A stretch of 64,000 bases of DNA from Dissophora ornata (taxonomy: Eukaryota; Mortierellomycota; Mortierellomycetes; Mortierellales; Mortierellaceae), in NCBI GenBank assembly GCA_025201705.1, contig MU616614.1, forward strand, positions 17,939 through 81,938. The letters are read 5' to 3'. Shown here piece by piece: positions 1 to 12,263 of this stretch; within the stretch, counting starts at the first letter, position 1, and every line of letters starts with the position of its first letter. The notes beneath the pieces are model-generated. The model did not search any database and was not told the DNA's origin. It worked only from the letters and a program-made list of their open reading frames with translations. The position numbers were made by a program, and so were the translations under genes.

Positions 1-474
1 TTGATTTTACACTTCTGCATATTATTTTAATCAGAAAAAAAGAGGAGAGCAAAATAAGGGGGCAAGGAGTCCCGGTTCTCAGGACATGGCACTGGCGCCA
101 GACTTTTTGTTCTTGGGAGATATATGCATGTGTGCGATTACAGTATGGCTCTGCCTGCAATGATGAAATCGCCTTCGTATAATGGTGACATCCTATTACG
201 GGTCTTGCAGGTAGCAAGGAAGGAATTGAGTTCTGCGGAGCGTTTGTTCCGCCACCTGGTTGTGTGGGCGTATGCAAGGCGCATAAAGATCGTCCGCGGG
301 TCCGTCTATTTTTGTCGAGAGAGATTTTTTTTTTTTTTTTAATGGGCGCATTTGTTTATTATTGAAAGACCCTTCTCTGTGTTCAGGTCTAGTCCTCGCT
401 CTGTCGCCACTGATTGTGGCATTTTCAGCATCCGCCCACTTCGATGACATAAGAATCGCGCAACATGTGTCTAA

Positions 475-1382
475 AGTCGACTGCAATCGGCTCCGAGTCT
501 AACCAAATTCTCAACGTTTCTTACGCCGATAGCGCGCTCTAAACAACAACTCCGTGGGTTTCTCCTGGGTATCTGGCTCGGATGCTTAATGGGTCTTCTG
601 ATCGTGCAGCAAACAGCCGCCAAGGTCTACATCCCTATCCATCTCGCAAGGTAAGAAGAGCAATACACAATCACATCTACACAGACGCGTCGGTGAGCTC
701 TGCGCCATTCAACAACAAACAATATCAGGGCATAAACAGACGCTCACACCCGTGGTTTACGAATGTTACCGACAAAAGCCTCCAAAAAAGGAACTTCAAA
801 GAGAAGATTCCGACCCGACCTCGCCGCCACTTTCCTCCGCCCCTGTCTACACTCCTGCTCTCTTTTTCTCCAAGGAGGCAGCCCTTTCGAGATAGCATCA
901 GCGAATCAGATGCTTGGGATCGTCAACATGTCTTGTCGCTCCAGGGCATCCTGCACCCAAGTTGCTGCAGCAAAGATACGCTTATGCACTCAAACCTTCA
1001 TCAACTTAACTTTACACCCTCTAAAAAATCAACCATGCATGCACTGCATCATCTGCATCTGCATATTACGCATCAACTTGCAATGCACCGGGCTATAATA
1101 TTCCAAATGTATTTATCCATTATACTGACTGTTTTTATTAACTTTTTTACTGTTCTCTACTTATCTAGACGCGACACATCGCCATTGTTACTGTTCATGG
1201 TCTTCATGAGCTGCTTCGCCGCCGTAAGGTCGGGCACGCGTTGCATGGTTGCAGCCATCGCGACGTGTGCAGCGGTCCTTACTTGCTTTGCGACCCTGAT
1301 CGCCAACCACTCTGTCGAGTTCGGGGTCTACAAGTCCGTCCAAGGATCTTCCTTCCGATCGACTTCGAACGAGTCGCCTTAA
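475..1382 (+). CDS. 3' part of a small multi-pass membrane protein (5' exons unresolved)
   Basis: Two exons join in phase. The first is an open stretch ending at 650 (donor GTAAGA at 651); the second is 1169-1382 (acceptor TTATCTAG), ending in TAA. The joined frame encodes hydrophobic segments around GIWLGCLMGLLIV, then TSPLLLFMVFMSCFAAV, then AAIATCAAVLTCFATLIA, followed by a polar Ser-rich tail. This predicts three membrane spans and a cytosolic or luminal tail. The intron would be 518 bp, long for this genome. An alternative upstream splice (donor near 499, acceptor GTGCAG at ~610) is also phase-compatible and would remove the first hydrophobic segment. I could not place a start codon with confidence; the gene may begin in earlier exons or left of the window. 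I do not recognise the family. AATAAA-like signals lie near 1706. Confidence 0.45.
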
Positions 1383-4300
1383 AGCAGCAACAAAAAAAGG
1401 GCAATCTCCTTGTTTATATGTCCATTCTATTTCCCTTCAACACACATTTTTGTTATACATCCTCCTATCATCATTTACTTGTACACACAACTCTCCCCCC
1501 TCTCCCGACCATCTTCCTCTCCTAAGAAGACCTGTATTCTTTATTCTGCTCTCTATATGGGGTGGTCTCCCACTTTACTTCACATCTATCCACGGTCCTT
1601 GTGGCAAACCTTTTCATCTAGAATTTGTATATAACCCTTCCCATCTTACACCTAGCCTTCCGCACTAAACCTCCCCATGTAATATAATATTATTAAGCCG
1701 CCCGTAAATAAAAAGAAAAAAAAAGACAGTTGGCGGTCTTTAATTTGCACAGACAGTTGTACAAATTTATGGGAACAAGATAAGAAAGAATGCGTTGTTG
1801 AGAAGCTCTCTGGAGGTGATACAACGCTGACTACTAGTGACTAGTAAACAAAGCAAGGTGCGTTGGTCAGCAGTGCTCGAAATAAGAGGAGTTCTCAAAT
1901 AAGAGAGTGACGACCATGTGTCGCATTTTACCGACGAGAGGGAGGGGCTGGATAGGACTGCTCTCTTGTTTCCCCGAAACAGATCGCAGTAGCCAGAATA
2001 ATGAAAGAGGAGGGCGGTGAGACGCGATACCGTGTGCTGTCAGACAATTCTCGCGTTTTGTGGTCGGGTGAACTTCGCCCTGGGATGGGCCCTTTGTGCT
2101 GTCATATCCGTTTCGAGTTCCCTCGCAATCGGTGCGTTGGGCTGTGGCGAACCGCTGGCGAAGAATCGTGACTGCTTTTAAAGTCGACAAGTGTGGAATA
2201 TAGTTTAACTTAGCGTGTCTCCTTGAGTTAAGGTAAGTCACAGTTACGGGTTCCACCCACCTTTGCAAGTGAGAGAGACGGGCACTTTGAGCATATGATC
2301 TGTGTGCGTGGCACACGTCCCTCCAATCGCTTGTTACAGGCATACAGTCACTGCTACTATTACTCAAGGGAGGGAGGCGAGGGGGGTTGGAGTCTTTCAT
2401 CCAGGGTTAGGAGGCGCCTACTGCATTCGACATCGAAAATAAGGAACGCGGGGAACGGGAACCACATTCTATTTTTTTGAGAGCACAGTTTCTCAAGAGA
2501 AGGGCGAAGTCAAGGGATCTTCTGACCAATGCCGCCCAATGCTTTCTGCGCTCTTTTTCCATAGCCGTTTTGCCAACACACTTCACATGTAGTCGCTAGT
2601 CGTCATTGCTTCATCGCTGTTGTTTATCATGACCTCGACAACTTTTGCTAGGGTCCGGATGAATCAGTATAATAAACCCCTCACTGGGTGCTACTTGAGC
2701 AATAGCACATCGTGGCCATGCAGATTGCATTAAAGACAATTGTCTGCCGGAGGATGCGTGCTCAGATGAATGGCCCGTTTTGAAACAGGGCGTTCCTTTC
2801 CTTGACCACGATGTCATCCATTCTTTCTCCACGTAGAATTGGGCTGTAGTCTTGCCGTTCGTTGTGTCACCACTCTATTCAGCATTCTCGTGTGAGAGTA
2901 TTTACCGCATTCCTCAACGCTCGAACTTACTCTCACACAACACACACAACACACACACACACACACACACTCTCTCTCTCTCTCTCTCTGTCTCTCTGTC
3001 TCTCTGTCTCTCCTGGCCTGGCGGTTTGTTTGTCCATTGCGAACAATACATCTATTCGCTCGCGTCAGAGGGCTGAGCCGAGGCAATCGATCAGTCTGTG
3101 AGAGACATGTCGTCATGGCTATCGTCTCTGAGAACACTCCACAATGACTCTGGTGGTGCGAGACCAAGACGTGGCAGTGCCGATCCTGAAAAAAAAGTGC
3201 GGCGTCAAACGATTTATTCTAGCTCATTCGCTCCGAATTCGGTAAACAATCGAAATGAATAACATGATCCTGAACCGGTGATCTCATAGTTCCTTTCCAC
3301 AAGGCCAATGGCGCTCTGCAGTTTCATTGTGCTGGAATGGATGCTGTGGACTCGCAATTAAGCATCGTTCCTCTTTGATTTGCTCCCTCGTGGCATGGAG
3401 GGCAACCCACGCGTGGTTATGCAGGTGTATTAGCCGCATGGCCAAACGGCCCCGTACATCTTCTATCTCGTGCTACCTCGGACGTTTCTACCACGCATGG
3501 ATCATTGAGCGCGATTGTCCATGCAAGGGTTCGGGTGCGTCGACTTTGATCTTTGATCTTTGAACTTTGCCATTGAAAAAAAGGGGCGAGGGGGGTGCGT
3601 GAAGAGAGGGTGATGTTCGAATGCTGAGGCAGAAGGGGTGTGTGGCTGATCATACTCGGCCAAGAGTCCTTAATAGGAAGTTCCCTCTGTCCTCTTGTTT
3701 TCGTTTTCTTCCGAGGGACTCGACTCAAGGGTTTCTCCCATTCGGTGAAGAGCAAGTGATACAACCGGGCAAACCCAACATAAGGAGAGCATGGCAGGTC
3801 TGGGTGTTTCCCTTGCGACAGCCAGCGCAAAACAAATGCGCGAATAAAAAAAAAAGAAAAAAGACTGAGCTCATGATTTAAGCGCACGGGGTTATTTCTC
3901 GTGCGCAAGTTAACTTAACAATTGAGATTTACTCAAACCTAAACCGCAGCGCAGGCCAGAACACTTAAAAAGAAACAGCTTGGCATTTCCCCCTCTCCGT
4001 TTTTCTTTCCATTCCTACATCTGCATTCACATTCTTGACAAGTAAATCGTTTGAACAGTTGTGCCGTCGCCCTCAACATCATCGTATCGTACACCCTTGT
4101 TCGCCTCTCTGACAGCTATTTCCTCTGACGACTTCCAGCCCTCGCCGAAACGACTCTGCGGCCCTCTCCACTCTATTTTTTGAGCTCCTTTGATCTGATC
4201 ATCTGGGCAACTCCGGACCAAAAACCAATAAAAGATTACGCTTGAGCGACCCGACAACACATTAGTGGCAATACTAGACCCTCTTTCAGCGCCTCCTTGC

Positions 4301-4493
4301 CCGCCCCTCGGTCGTTACCCTTGCTACATCCGCTCTTTGTCTTTGCAAGCAGGCCTTTTGTTGGATATTACAATTATCCAACTTTAAATCCTCAGCCAAT
4401 CGCAGCAGTTCCGTCGTTCCCAGCACAGGTGCTGAACCTCCACCATTTTCAACTTGCAAAACACGAATACACACGCGCAGAAACAACAGACAG
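1383..4493. other. Gene-poor interval
   Basis: About 3.1 kb with no gene I can support. Open frames on both strands are short, lack family resemblance and show no splice-linked extension. It holds a CA/CT microsatellite and many homopolymer runs. The last ~500 bp, pyrimidine-rich and free of long frames, probably form the promoter and leader of the zinc-cluster regulator that starts at 4494. Confidence 0.5.
2933..3012. repeat. Compound (CA)n-(CT)n microsatellite
   Basis: An uninterrupted run of CA dinucleotides passes directly into CT dinucleotides and then into CTGT-type variants. It accounts for the low-complexity open frames that cross this position on both strands. Confidence 0.95.
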
Positions 4494-6441
4494 ATGCCGA
4501 TGCAAGTCTTTGAGTTCCAGGCGGACAGTTCAGTCAGTCTCGCCAGCACCGCAGCCATCAACCGCAAGAGTTGTGATCACTGCTTCCTGAACAGAAAGAC
4601 CTGCGACAAGGTCCGGACGGCGGCCGACTCAGGCGAGAAGTGCAAGCGCTGTGCCAAAGATGACCGCCCCTGTACATTCACCCCAACGGTCCATCTTTAT
4701 CATATCGCAGACTGCGTGGGTCGCCACCAATGTCGCGCCAAGGTGATTCAATCAATGGGTGGTCGCAAGAAAGAGGTCAAGTTCAAGACGATCGAGATCT
4801 CCATTGTTTGTGACATGGATTCGGAACTTGATCAAGCCTTGTACGAGAACATCCTGAGACAGCCCAACTTGCTTGCTTACAATAACAGGATAAAGTCTTT
4901 CCTTGCCCAAGACGTAAGCCTGCTTTCAAAAGCCCGCTTCCACACGAGATACTCTCGATAGAAAGTGTACAGGTCTAACTGTATCCCTCTCGTCATCAAA
5001 TATAGATGCTTGGACTTACAGAAGAGCAAGAGGACCGCATGTCATCTACGCACACTGACCAAGGCGTACCAGACTCTGTAAGAAATCACGGCATTGACAC
5101 TGCAAGTTTGCCTTGTTGAAAAGTTCGCCGATGACGTTCTAACCTCCTGTTTATGTGTCGTAGACCTCTGAGTCGCCCACCCATGGTTCAAAGCGATCGT
5201 TCGAAGCAGAAGTGAGTGGGATCAAAGATGAAGCTGGCAACACCTCGCTTGCCTCTCCCACACAAGGGCCTCACAAATTCAGAATCATGGCATTGATTGA
5301 CGCTCACCAGAACCAGAATCAGCTGCAACAACAGCAACAACAGCTGCAACAGCAGCAGCAACCGCAGCAAAATTTGTATCAAGTCCCCCATTCTGGAAAC
5401 AGTCCAGGGGTCTCTCCCTTGGACACGATGCAGTTCAACCCTCCGCTCCCAAGCCCCAACACGCTTAGTCCTAACGACGCTATGAGCACTCACCAGAGAC
5501 GTCTCTCGGAAACTCTGGCTGCATCAGCATTGCCCTCGCTGACCTCCGTGGGCCAGTATGGTGCAAGCTATCAAAATACGGTACAGCAACAGCAGAACCC
5601 GTACCAGCAGCAGCAGCACCACTACGCTCAGCATAACCATCCACAGGCTTCGATATACGGTCAGCAGCAGCAGTTCCAACAGCAGCAGCAGATGATGATG
5701 CAAAGCAGCTATCGAGGCTCCAGCCCGATGCCGCACAGCCCTCTTGGGCACAGTCCTACGCGACACTCTCCTCAGCCTCCTAGCCCTTTGGAGCTTTCGC
5801 TTAGCATCAACACCAACTTTGGAAACCTGAACAGCAGCCACCAAAACCTCCCAAGCCTCTTCGATAGTACTCTGACAATGTCTACCCAGCAGCATCAGCA
5901 GCAGCAGCAGGAACAACAGATGCCAACCAGGACTAGCGTCGGCACGTCTACTTCGCCACAGATGGGCTCGGAAAGCAATCTGGCCAACCTTCCTGCACCG
6001 CCGCCACTGGTTATCACCACCACGAACGAAGACGGAAACGAAGTTGGGTTCTATTATGCCGTCCCCAATGTTAACCTGAATCCAGCCTACAGTGATGCAG
6101 ATCTGTTCCAGGATTTCACCATGATGGATCCTCTTGGCGAAGACTTTGTGTGGATCCAGAATTTGTTCGATGACCCTACACCCGAGGAAGAAGTCGCTAA
6201 TATGGCTGCAATGTCTGTCGCCGCTGCCGCCGGCTCTCCTGTCAATAGCAGTCCCTCATCGACATCGGCACCAGCTGGTGCCGACAATGCCGCGTCGGAC
6301 GTGACTGCTGTGGGCACAGCGATGAGCGCCAACGATGATGTGTCGATGGTGTCTGCAAACTTTGGGCAGTTGTCTGATAGTGGCTCACAGCAGCAGCAAT
6401 CATGGATGAACCAGGGCTATTCGCACACTATGCAGGGTTAA
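4494..6441 (+). CDS. Zn(II)2Cys6 (Gal4-type) transcription factor with glutamine-rich tail
   Basis: Three exons: 4494-4913, 5006-5077 and 5164-6441, all joined in phase 0 (donors GTAAGC and GTAAGA, acceptors ATATAG and TCGTAG), giving 589 aa. Residues ~27-61 form a classic binuclear zinc cluster with spacing C-x2-C-x6-C-x12-C-x2-C-x6-C; in this family it binds two zinc ions and contacts CGG half-sites. A short Cys/His-containing segment follows (HIADCVGRHQC). The third exon is dominated by poly-Q tracts and Ser/Pro-rich repeats (SPMPHSPLGHSPTRHSP), then an acidic, hydrophobic C-terminal part that looks like an activation region. It is presumably nuclear. No fungal_trans middle homology domain was recognised. 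The start was chosen because it is the first ATG before the zinc cluster and an in-frame second ATG follows at once. Target genes cannot be inferred. Confidence 0.85.
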
Positions 6442-7122
6442 GAGGTGGTTGAGGTGGGATATCTTGAGTTTTTATTTCTTCACTTCTGTACACCTATTGT
6501 ATTTTTAATCTCTTCTTAGTAGATACCATTCTGGCGCAGGGTATTCAATCCTGTTGTAAATAGTTCGCTCACTGCCAACCCTTTGGCTCCATATATCGTA
6601 ATAAACAGAAGACAGCTTGGAAACAAGCTGCACAGACAGTGCCCCGCAACTGACTTTGGCGTGGATGTTGATCGATGAGAGCGCACTCGCGCTGTGGCAG
6701 CACAATGAGAAACCTTGTTATTTGACAAGACTCAGACACGCTGGATGTGTTGTTGTGCCAGACGCGTTTTCCTGCAGCGAATGGGGTCGCCGTAATTATA
6801 GATCGCAAAATATTTTTTTCTTTGTGAAACGAATGTTCGGATTCAGCTCTGCGCGTACGGCCAATAACAAGAACCGCGATTAGATCCATCCAGTCTTGGA
6901 ACAGTTGCTGAAGAAAGGGTTCCCCGCAGAACTATTAAAGTCCTCGACGATCTCCAACCTCTCTCCGACTTTTCTATTCTTTATTTTTCTCCCTTCGAAA
7001 CCACACTGTCTTCCATTACGCGACAAAAAAAACGATTACTTGCCCTTTCGTTTGCGTCTCGCCGCTAATTCCTCCCTTCAACCACATCTGCTGCTGTTCC
7101 TTTTCTCTGCTCCGATTCCAAA

Positions 7123-8194
7123 ATGGATAGAAATACAGACATGAAATCGTCTGCCCGTGGGTGGCTCATACAGTCATTTGCAGAATTCGTCGGCACTGCA
7201 ATGTTCTTGTATCTTGCCATTGGAGGTGCCGATGCCGTCGAGCTGGGAGTCCCTCCAGGCGACAGTTATCTCGGGACATCGTTCGGCTTCGGCATCGCGC
7301 TCATGGTCGTCGCTTGGTCCTTTTTCCACATTAGTGGAAGTCACTTCAACCCCGCCATCTCCTTCAGCTCGTTCATCACGGGCCACATCCCGCTCCCCAA
7401 GTTTATATTGTACTTTATCGCTCAGTTCTTGGGAGCCTTGGTCGGCGTTGCCTTGGTCCGCGGAACGACACCGTCAAGTGAGACGACTGCACAGGTCATG
7501 ACTCTCGTAAGTCTTTTTTGGCGATGAAATGAATGTCTGAGATGATATGCGACATTCATGGAATGCGATTACAAAATTCCTGAACCATCTCACGTTTTTT
7601 TTGTTTATTCCATTTGCAGGCGCACGGCGAGAGTATTACTCGCGGTTTCTTCCTTGAGTTCTTCTTGACGGCGATGCTGTGCTTCGTGTACCACATGACG
7701 ATCCATGAAAAGAACCGCTCGACCTTCATGGCAGCCATCCCCGTCGGGTTCACCCTATTCGCATGCCATCTTCTTGCCGCCCGCTACACTAACGGAGGTT
7801 TTAACCCTGCCCGTGCATTTGCCACATCGGCCGTAACCAACTCCTTTACTTCGTATCAATGGATCTTCTGGTTTGGGTACGTCGAAAACCATAAACACGC
7901 GCATTTTTTTTTTTTTTTTGGTTCGTTGAGAAACTGGTGTCTAACAATATAAAATTTTTTCTTGCACGTCTCGTCCGGTGTCATTTGACGCCATACTTTT
8001 ATAGCCCCTTGTGCGGATCCATCCTCGCTGCTGCTTTGCACATCCTCTTCCGGTTCTTGGACTATGACAAGTACACGGCTGGCATCGATGCCGAGAACGC
8101 TGCCCAGTACGAGCGTGCTCAGGCTGCCGTCCTCGAAGGCGAAAACTACCGTGGCTCTAGCGGCACAACCGGCAATAACACCCTCCCTCGCTAA
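7123..8194 (+). CDS. Aquaporin / aquaglyceroporin (MIP family)
   Basis: Three exons: 7123-7506, 7620-7876 and 8005-8194, with phases 0 and 2 matching across the introns; 276 aa. Both MIP hallmark loops are present: NPA at residues 76-78 in SGSHFNPAIS, and NPAR at 190-193 in GGFNPARAFA. The arginine after the second NPA is the usual selectivity-filter arginine. The hydrophobic profile fits six membrane spans with short N- and C-terminal tails, so it should sit in the plasma or an internal membrane and conduct water or small solutes. The last exon starts in a conserved-looking WFGPLCG segment of helix six, which confirms the second splice. The C-terminal tail is short and polar. Whether it carries water only or also glycerol cannot be decided from sequence by eye. 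Confidence 0.9.
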
Positions 8195-10338
8195 AAAAAG
8201 AACAGCTCTCTTCATAGCTGAAAAACGGATATTCTGAAATTGCGTTTGTTTGTTCGTTTATCTGTTCCCGCAACAAATGTTCATTGCTAGTTTATACTGT
8301 AGTCAACCTAATAATAATCAAAAAGAAAAAGAACCCCTCCTCCTTTCTACGTCGTTGCCCATTTGAGAGGCGTTGATCTAGTACTAGACAGTTCGTGAAG
8401 CATCTGAGGATGACGCGACTAAAAAGAATGAAGAAGACAGCCAACAGCAGCGTGTTTGACATTTAGCAATACGGCTCCCTCTGTGGCATCTCCTATTTCG
8501 AAATAGGAAGCAATAATAGCTTGTTACTGCTCCCAAACCACAGACGGATTGTTTTCTGTAATGCATGGGTAGGTGCTTGAAAACAGGACTGAGATAACAT
8601 AGTGTAGCGAACTTGAGACAATTCCTCGGCGATCCTGACTGCAGACAAGGATCCGTTGAATTTTTTTATTTATTCTAGAATTGCCTCTGATCTCGCTCTC
8701 TTTAATCTGCAGACAAGGATCCGTTGAAGTCTTGTTGATGTGGCGTGATGACATGGGTTGGATAAGGCACTTGCATCACAGATGATAGTTGATACCAAGA
8801 CTTTTCATAGATATACATCTGATTCTCGGTGTTGTCCTTCTTCCAGCAACCCTTGAAGTTTAATACATGGACGTATCGTGGTGTCGTCCTTGATATGGCC
8901 CTGAAAGATGGATAACAAGGCCGTTAGGAAATGTCATAGCCTTGTACTTCATTCGTTGGCGGCTACTGTCAGCCTTATCTCTCAACAGCCCCAGCACCCG
9001 TCCTTTTTGCCTTGAAACGTGTCGGTGATTTTTTTTATTGAGAAAGCCAGAATCAGTAGCGTTCGCTTCAGTAAAAAGGGGGTGTACCTATTTTGAGTGG
9101 ATCTAACTCACGTCATGTCCTCCAGAATGCCATGTCTAAACGTCGATCGTCCATTTGACTCTCCCGTTTATATGTCGCCCTGGGGGTTGCTCGTAACGCC
9201 CTCTCGCTACCCTCTCGTTACCCATTCCTCGTTCGTACGCCCGTCCCATCCACTGTCAGTTTGGTACCGCCAAAATTCTCTGGATTCACAGCATGCACGA
9301 GTTTGTATCGCCGTTGGCAGGGCCACATCCGTGTGCAAAGTACCGGGGACAACCCATCCTCCTTTTGTTTGGCGCCTCGGCTTGGCGTCGAAGTATGCAA
9401 GCATGGTGGGGACGTATAATTTCATATCAAATTTCATTCGAGGGATTATACTCCGATGGCCATTTTTACCCACTTGGCTGTTGTAAAATTCCAGGGGCCA
9501 TGCATGAACAAGATGACCTCTTTGTGTGCATAACTATACTCCTTCTTCATACACCACCCCAGGCGGTACTCCAATACTGTACTCTGCTCCTGTTGTCGTC
9601 GTTTGGGTTCGAATAGACTATGGATGCTGAACGAGGACGGATTTTTTCAGCTCACAGGGCTCTCACTATTCGTCTTTTTTTTGGTACGGCTCTTGCCCGG
9701 GATTGACAACCCAAAATGAATTTTTGAACTTTGTCACGCATCTCCCGGTATTTTTGTACCTGGTGGACAAAAAAAATTCGCTCGAACTCTGAACGTTACT
9801 GCTTTACTGCTCCTACAGCACTTCATATTCGCTATTCTCTGCGACAGTTTCGCGAGCAATGAGCCAGGCAATTTAAACAATGAGAAGTGACAGGTCAAAA
9901 GGCGACGCTGAGAGAGGACAGGTGAGACAGAGAGAGAACAGGTGAGACAGAGAGAGAAGGTGAGCGAGTAAGGTGGATGTAGTTGAGTTGCTACAGGAGG
10001 ATGAGGGGGATTAATGGTTGCATAACAGAGCTACCCAGGCATTAGTAAACAGATGCATTTCCTTTTTTTCACAAATCCATGAGACCACATTTTGCTCCTT
10101 TTATGTTAGACTGGGGGAGAGCTACATTCCTGCATTGCTTTCTAAATTTGATATTTTGATATAAGTAGTGTCTGTCACCCCACCCCTGTAGCGTTTTTTC
10201 TTTTCTCGTTGTCAATCTAACACCTCCTTCCACAAGCACTACCTTTGCCCCCACCACCACCGCCCTTTCACCTCCTTCCGCCTTTCGCCCCAAACCCCCC
10301 CCCTGTCATCTACACCTCTACAAACCGACATATCAACA
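8195..10338. other. Intergenic interval without a supported gene
   Basis: About 2.1 kb between the aquaporin and the LPMO. It contains a 22-bp direct repeat near 8.6-8.7 kb and GACAGGTGAGACAGAGAGAGA-type tandem repeats around 9917-9965. A segment at about 9585-9715 recurs at the left edge of each tandem unit further right (see 14.55 kb). No open frame here shows family resemblance. Confidence 0.5.
8639..8728. repeat. 22-bp direct repeat pair
   Basis: The same 22 bp, starting CTGCAGACAAGGATCC, occurs at 8639-8660 and 8707-8728, separated by 46 bp of AT-rich sequence. Identity is exact. The function is unknown; it could be a slippage footprint or a short target-site-like duplication. Confidence 0.85.
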
Positions 10339-11619
10339 ATGGCTGCATATTCGACTACTATGAAGGCATCCTGGATCATGTGCCTGGGACTCTTGATCCT
10401 CGCCCTCTTGGCACCCCAGCAGTCTGAGGCCCACATGGCTATGCTCTACCCCACCCCTCGTGGCGGATATGGCACCAAGGCCTTTGACTGGAAAATCCAC
10501 ACCTTCATCGGATACGAAGGACTCAAGTTCCCATGCGGTGGATACCCCAAGGGACCCAACACCAGTACGATACAGTAGATTCACCATGCATATTGTGAAG
10601 CTCCTCTGCAATTTCTTTGTCTAACTGATACTACTACCCTTTCTTGCTTTGTGAATTTAGACCTCAAGGCTGGTCAGGTCGTCCCTGTCCGCTTCTGGAC
10701 CCCTAAGTTGACCAACACCAACTCGTTGCCCAAGAACAAGATCAGCGAGGCCCGTCACGGCGGTGGTTTGTGCGAGTTCTCGCTCTCGTACGATGGTGGA
10801 AAGACTTTCCACGTCATCGGATCCTACACCAAGACCTGCCCTGATGGTAAACCAAAAAAAAAAAAAAAAAAAAAAAAAAAATAGAACATGATCGCAATGC
10901 GATACTGTTGCATTGGCCTCGAATCTCAATGCAATTGATGCTGATGTGCTCTTGTGTCTTGCGTCTTTTCCGTTAGCTTACTACGAGTGGCCCGTCAGAA
11001 TTCCAGACAATATTCCTTCCTGCAACAACCCTGGTAATGCAACATTCCTGTCCTCCACATGCTTTTTTTAGAGTGTTAATTTCATTTGCTTGGAGCCCTT
11101 TACCAAGGGGTTGTCCACAAGTGACGCGAAAAACCCAAAAAAAAAAGACGAGGGCTCACAAATTTGTTGCGATTGGTTCATTCATTGTCCCCACAACGGG
11201 GGCACGTTTAACAAAACAAATGCGTACAATGTTCATGTACTCATCACCTGCCTGCCCTGCGCTCTTGATGATGTTTAGGCAAGTGCCTCTTCTCCTGGTC
11301 GTGGACTGCTAACCTCGTCCCCCAGTACTACCACAAGTAAGATTGCTCATCATCGTCGTCATCTTTTTTCGATATGCATCGTGGTTGGCGCGAAAAGAAG
11401 TGTGAAAGCTAACGGAAGCATTCCTTTCTCCTGTAAAACAGCTGTGCTGACGTCACCATCACCGGTGTCAAGAACGGCAAGTTGCCATCGAAGATGATGC
11501 AGGTCTATGACTTCAAGGGCGTGAAGCAGGGCAAGACCTTCCCTGGCGATGGTCACTCCCAGGACCGTGGCCCAGGCCCCATCAAGAGCGAGATCACCAC
11601 CAACACTCGCAAGGCATAA
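10339..11619 (+). CDS. Secreted AA11-like lytic polysaccharide monooxygenase
   Basis: Five exons: 10339-10564, 10661-10846, 10977-11033, 11279-11336 and 11442-11619, with phase kept at all four introns; 234 aa. Residues 1-31 form a signal peptide ending SEA. Cleavage would expose His32 as the N-terminal histidine of the copper histidine brace. The second brace histidine is His108 in ARHGGG, and the axial tyrosine is probably in QYYHNCADVTI (Tyr173/174). The HGGGxC, SLSYD and NCADVTI blocks match the AA11 type, whose known substrate is chitin. The enzyme would act outside the cell or in the wall. No carbohydrate-binding module is attached; the tail after residue ~186 is short and basic. This is the only complete copy in the window; truncated relatives lie at 14.6, 18.0 and 21.6 kb. 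Its nearest intact right-hand neighbour by ancestry appears to be the P5C reductase gene. Confidence 0.82.
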
Positions 11620-12042
11620 TTAATAAAAGCGAGCGCAAGAATTAGAGCAGTTACAGCGGACAATCAGTTGTGCAGAATGAACTGAAGGAGAATAGAAAAA
11701 AAGTGGGCGCCGGTCGTTCTTTTTCTCCGTCATCTTGTTTAGACGCGTGAATTGTCTAGTTGGTTGATTTCATGTGGGACAAGAATAAAAGCGAACAAAC
11801 AAACGCGTCTCCACTTGATTAATGCTGCATGTCCAAGACCTACCATAAACACAGCCACAAACAACTCAAACACGAGGTCATATCTACAACCTCGGCGCTC
11901 ACACCATCGCGACGAAAATGTATGAATGTTTACAAATGAACGTGAAGAAGTGTATGATATGTAACAAGTCGGATGAGAACAGTCGAGTTCTACTATGGAA
12001 GGGGTGCGCTGTGTGTAATTTGTATAGATGGGTGGGATGGAC

Positions 12043-12114
12043 CTACAGCTTTGTCGAAAGCTCTTTGCCGCTTAATTCCACAAGCGAGCTCTCACTCCTC
12101 ATTTCTGCGGCCTT
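12043..12114 (-). pseudogene. Duplicated 3' end of P5C reductase gene (unit 1)
   Basis: On the minus strand this reads as about 25 codons similar to the last codons of the intact reductase at 21989, including the stop (ending ELSTKL). Similarity stops abruptly upstream at the GTTGCGCAG boundary, so only the extreme C-terminus was carried along in the duplication. It is not a gene in its own right. Confidence 0.75.
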
Positions 12115-12263
12115 GGTTGCGCAGTGGAGTGTGGATGTGGGAGTGCCACACCACCTCCATCTAGTTAAAGAAATTAGCGCTCCTTGCTACAGCGGCACAT
12201 GGCATTGACATCGGTTCGAAGGCTAGGCCATCAAACTTTTATTTTTAAAAAATGGGTTGCAGT

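Noticed and set aside
1867..2400. 177-codon open frame on the minus strand
   Set aside because: No family resemblance, mixed low-complexity composition, no splice-linked neighbours; likely chance.
2814..3167. Open frames on both strands across the CA/CT microsatellite
   Set aside because: They consist mostly of dinucleotide repeat translations.
9097..9486. 129-codon open frame on the plus strand between aquaporin and LPMO
   Set aside because: No recognisable domain; the opposite strand is also open, as expected of chance GC-rich sequence.
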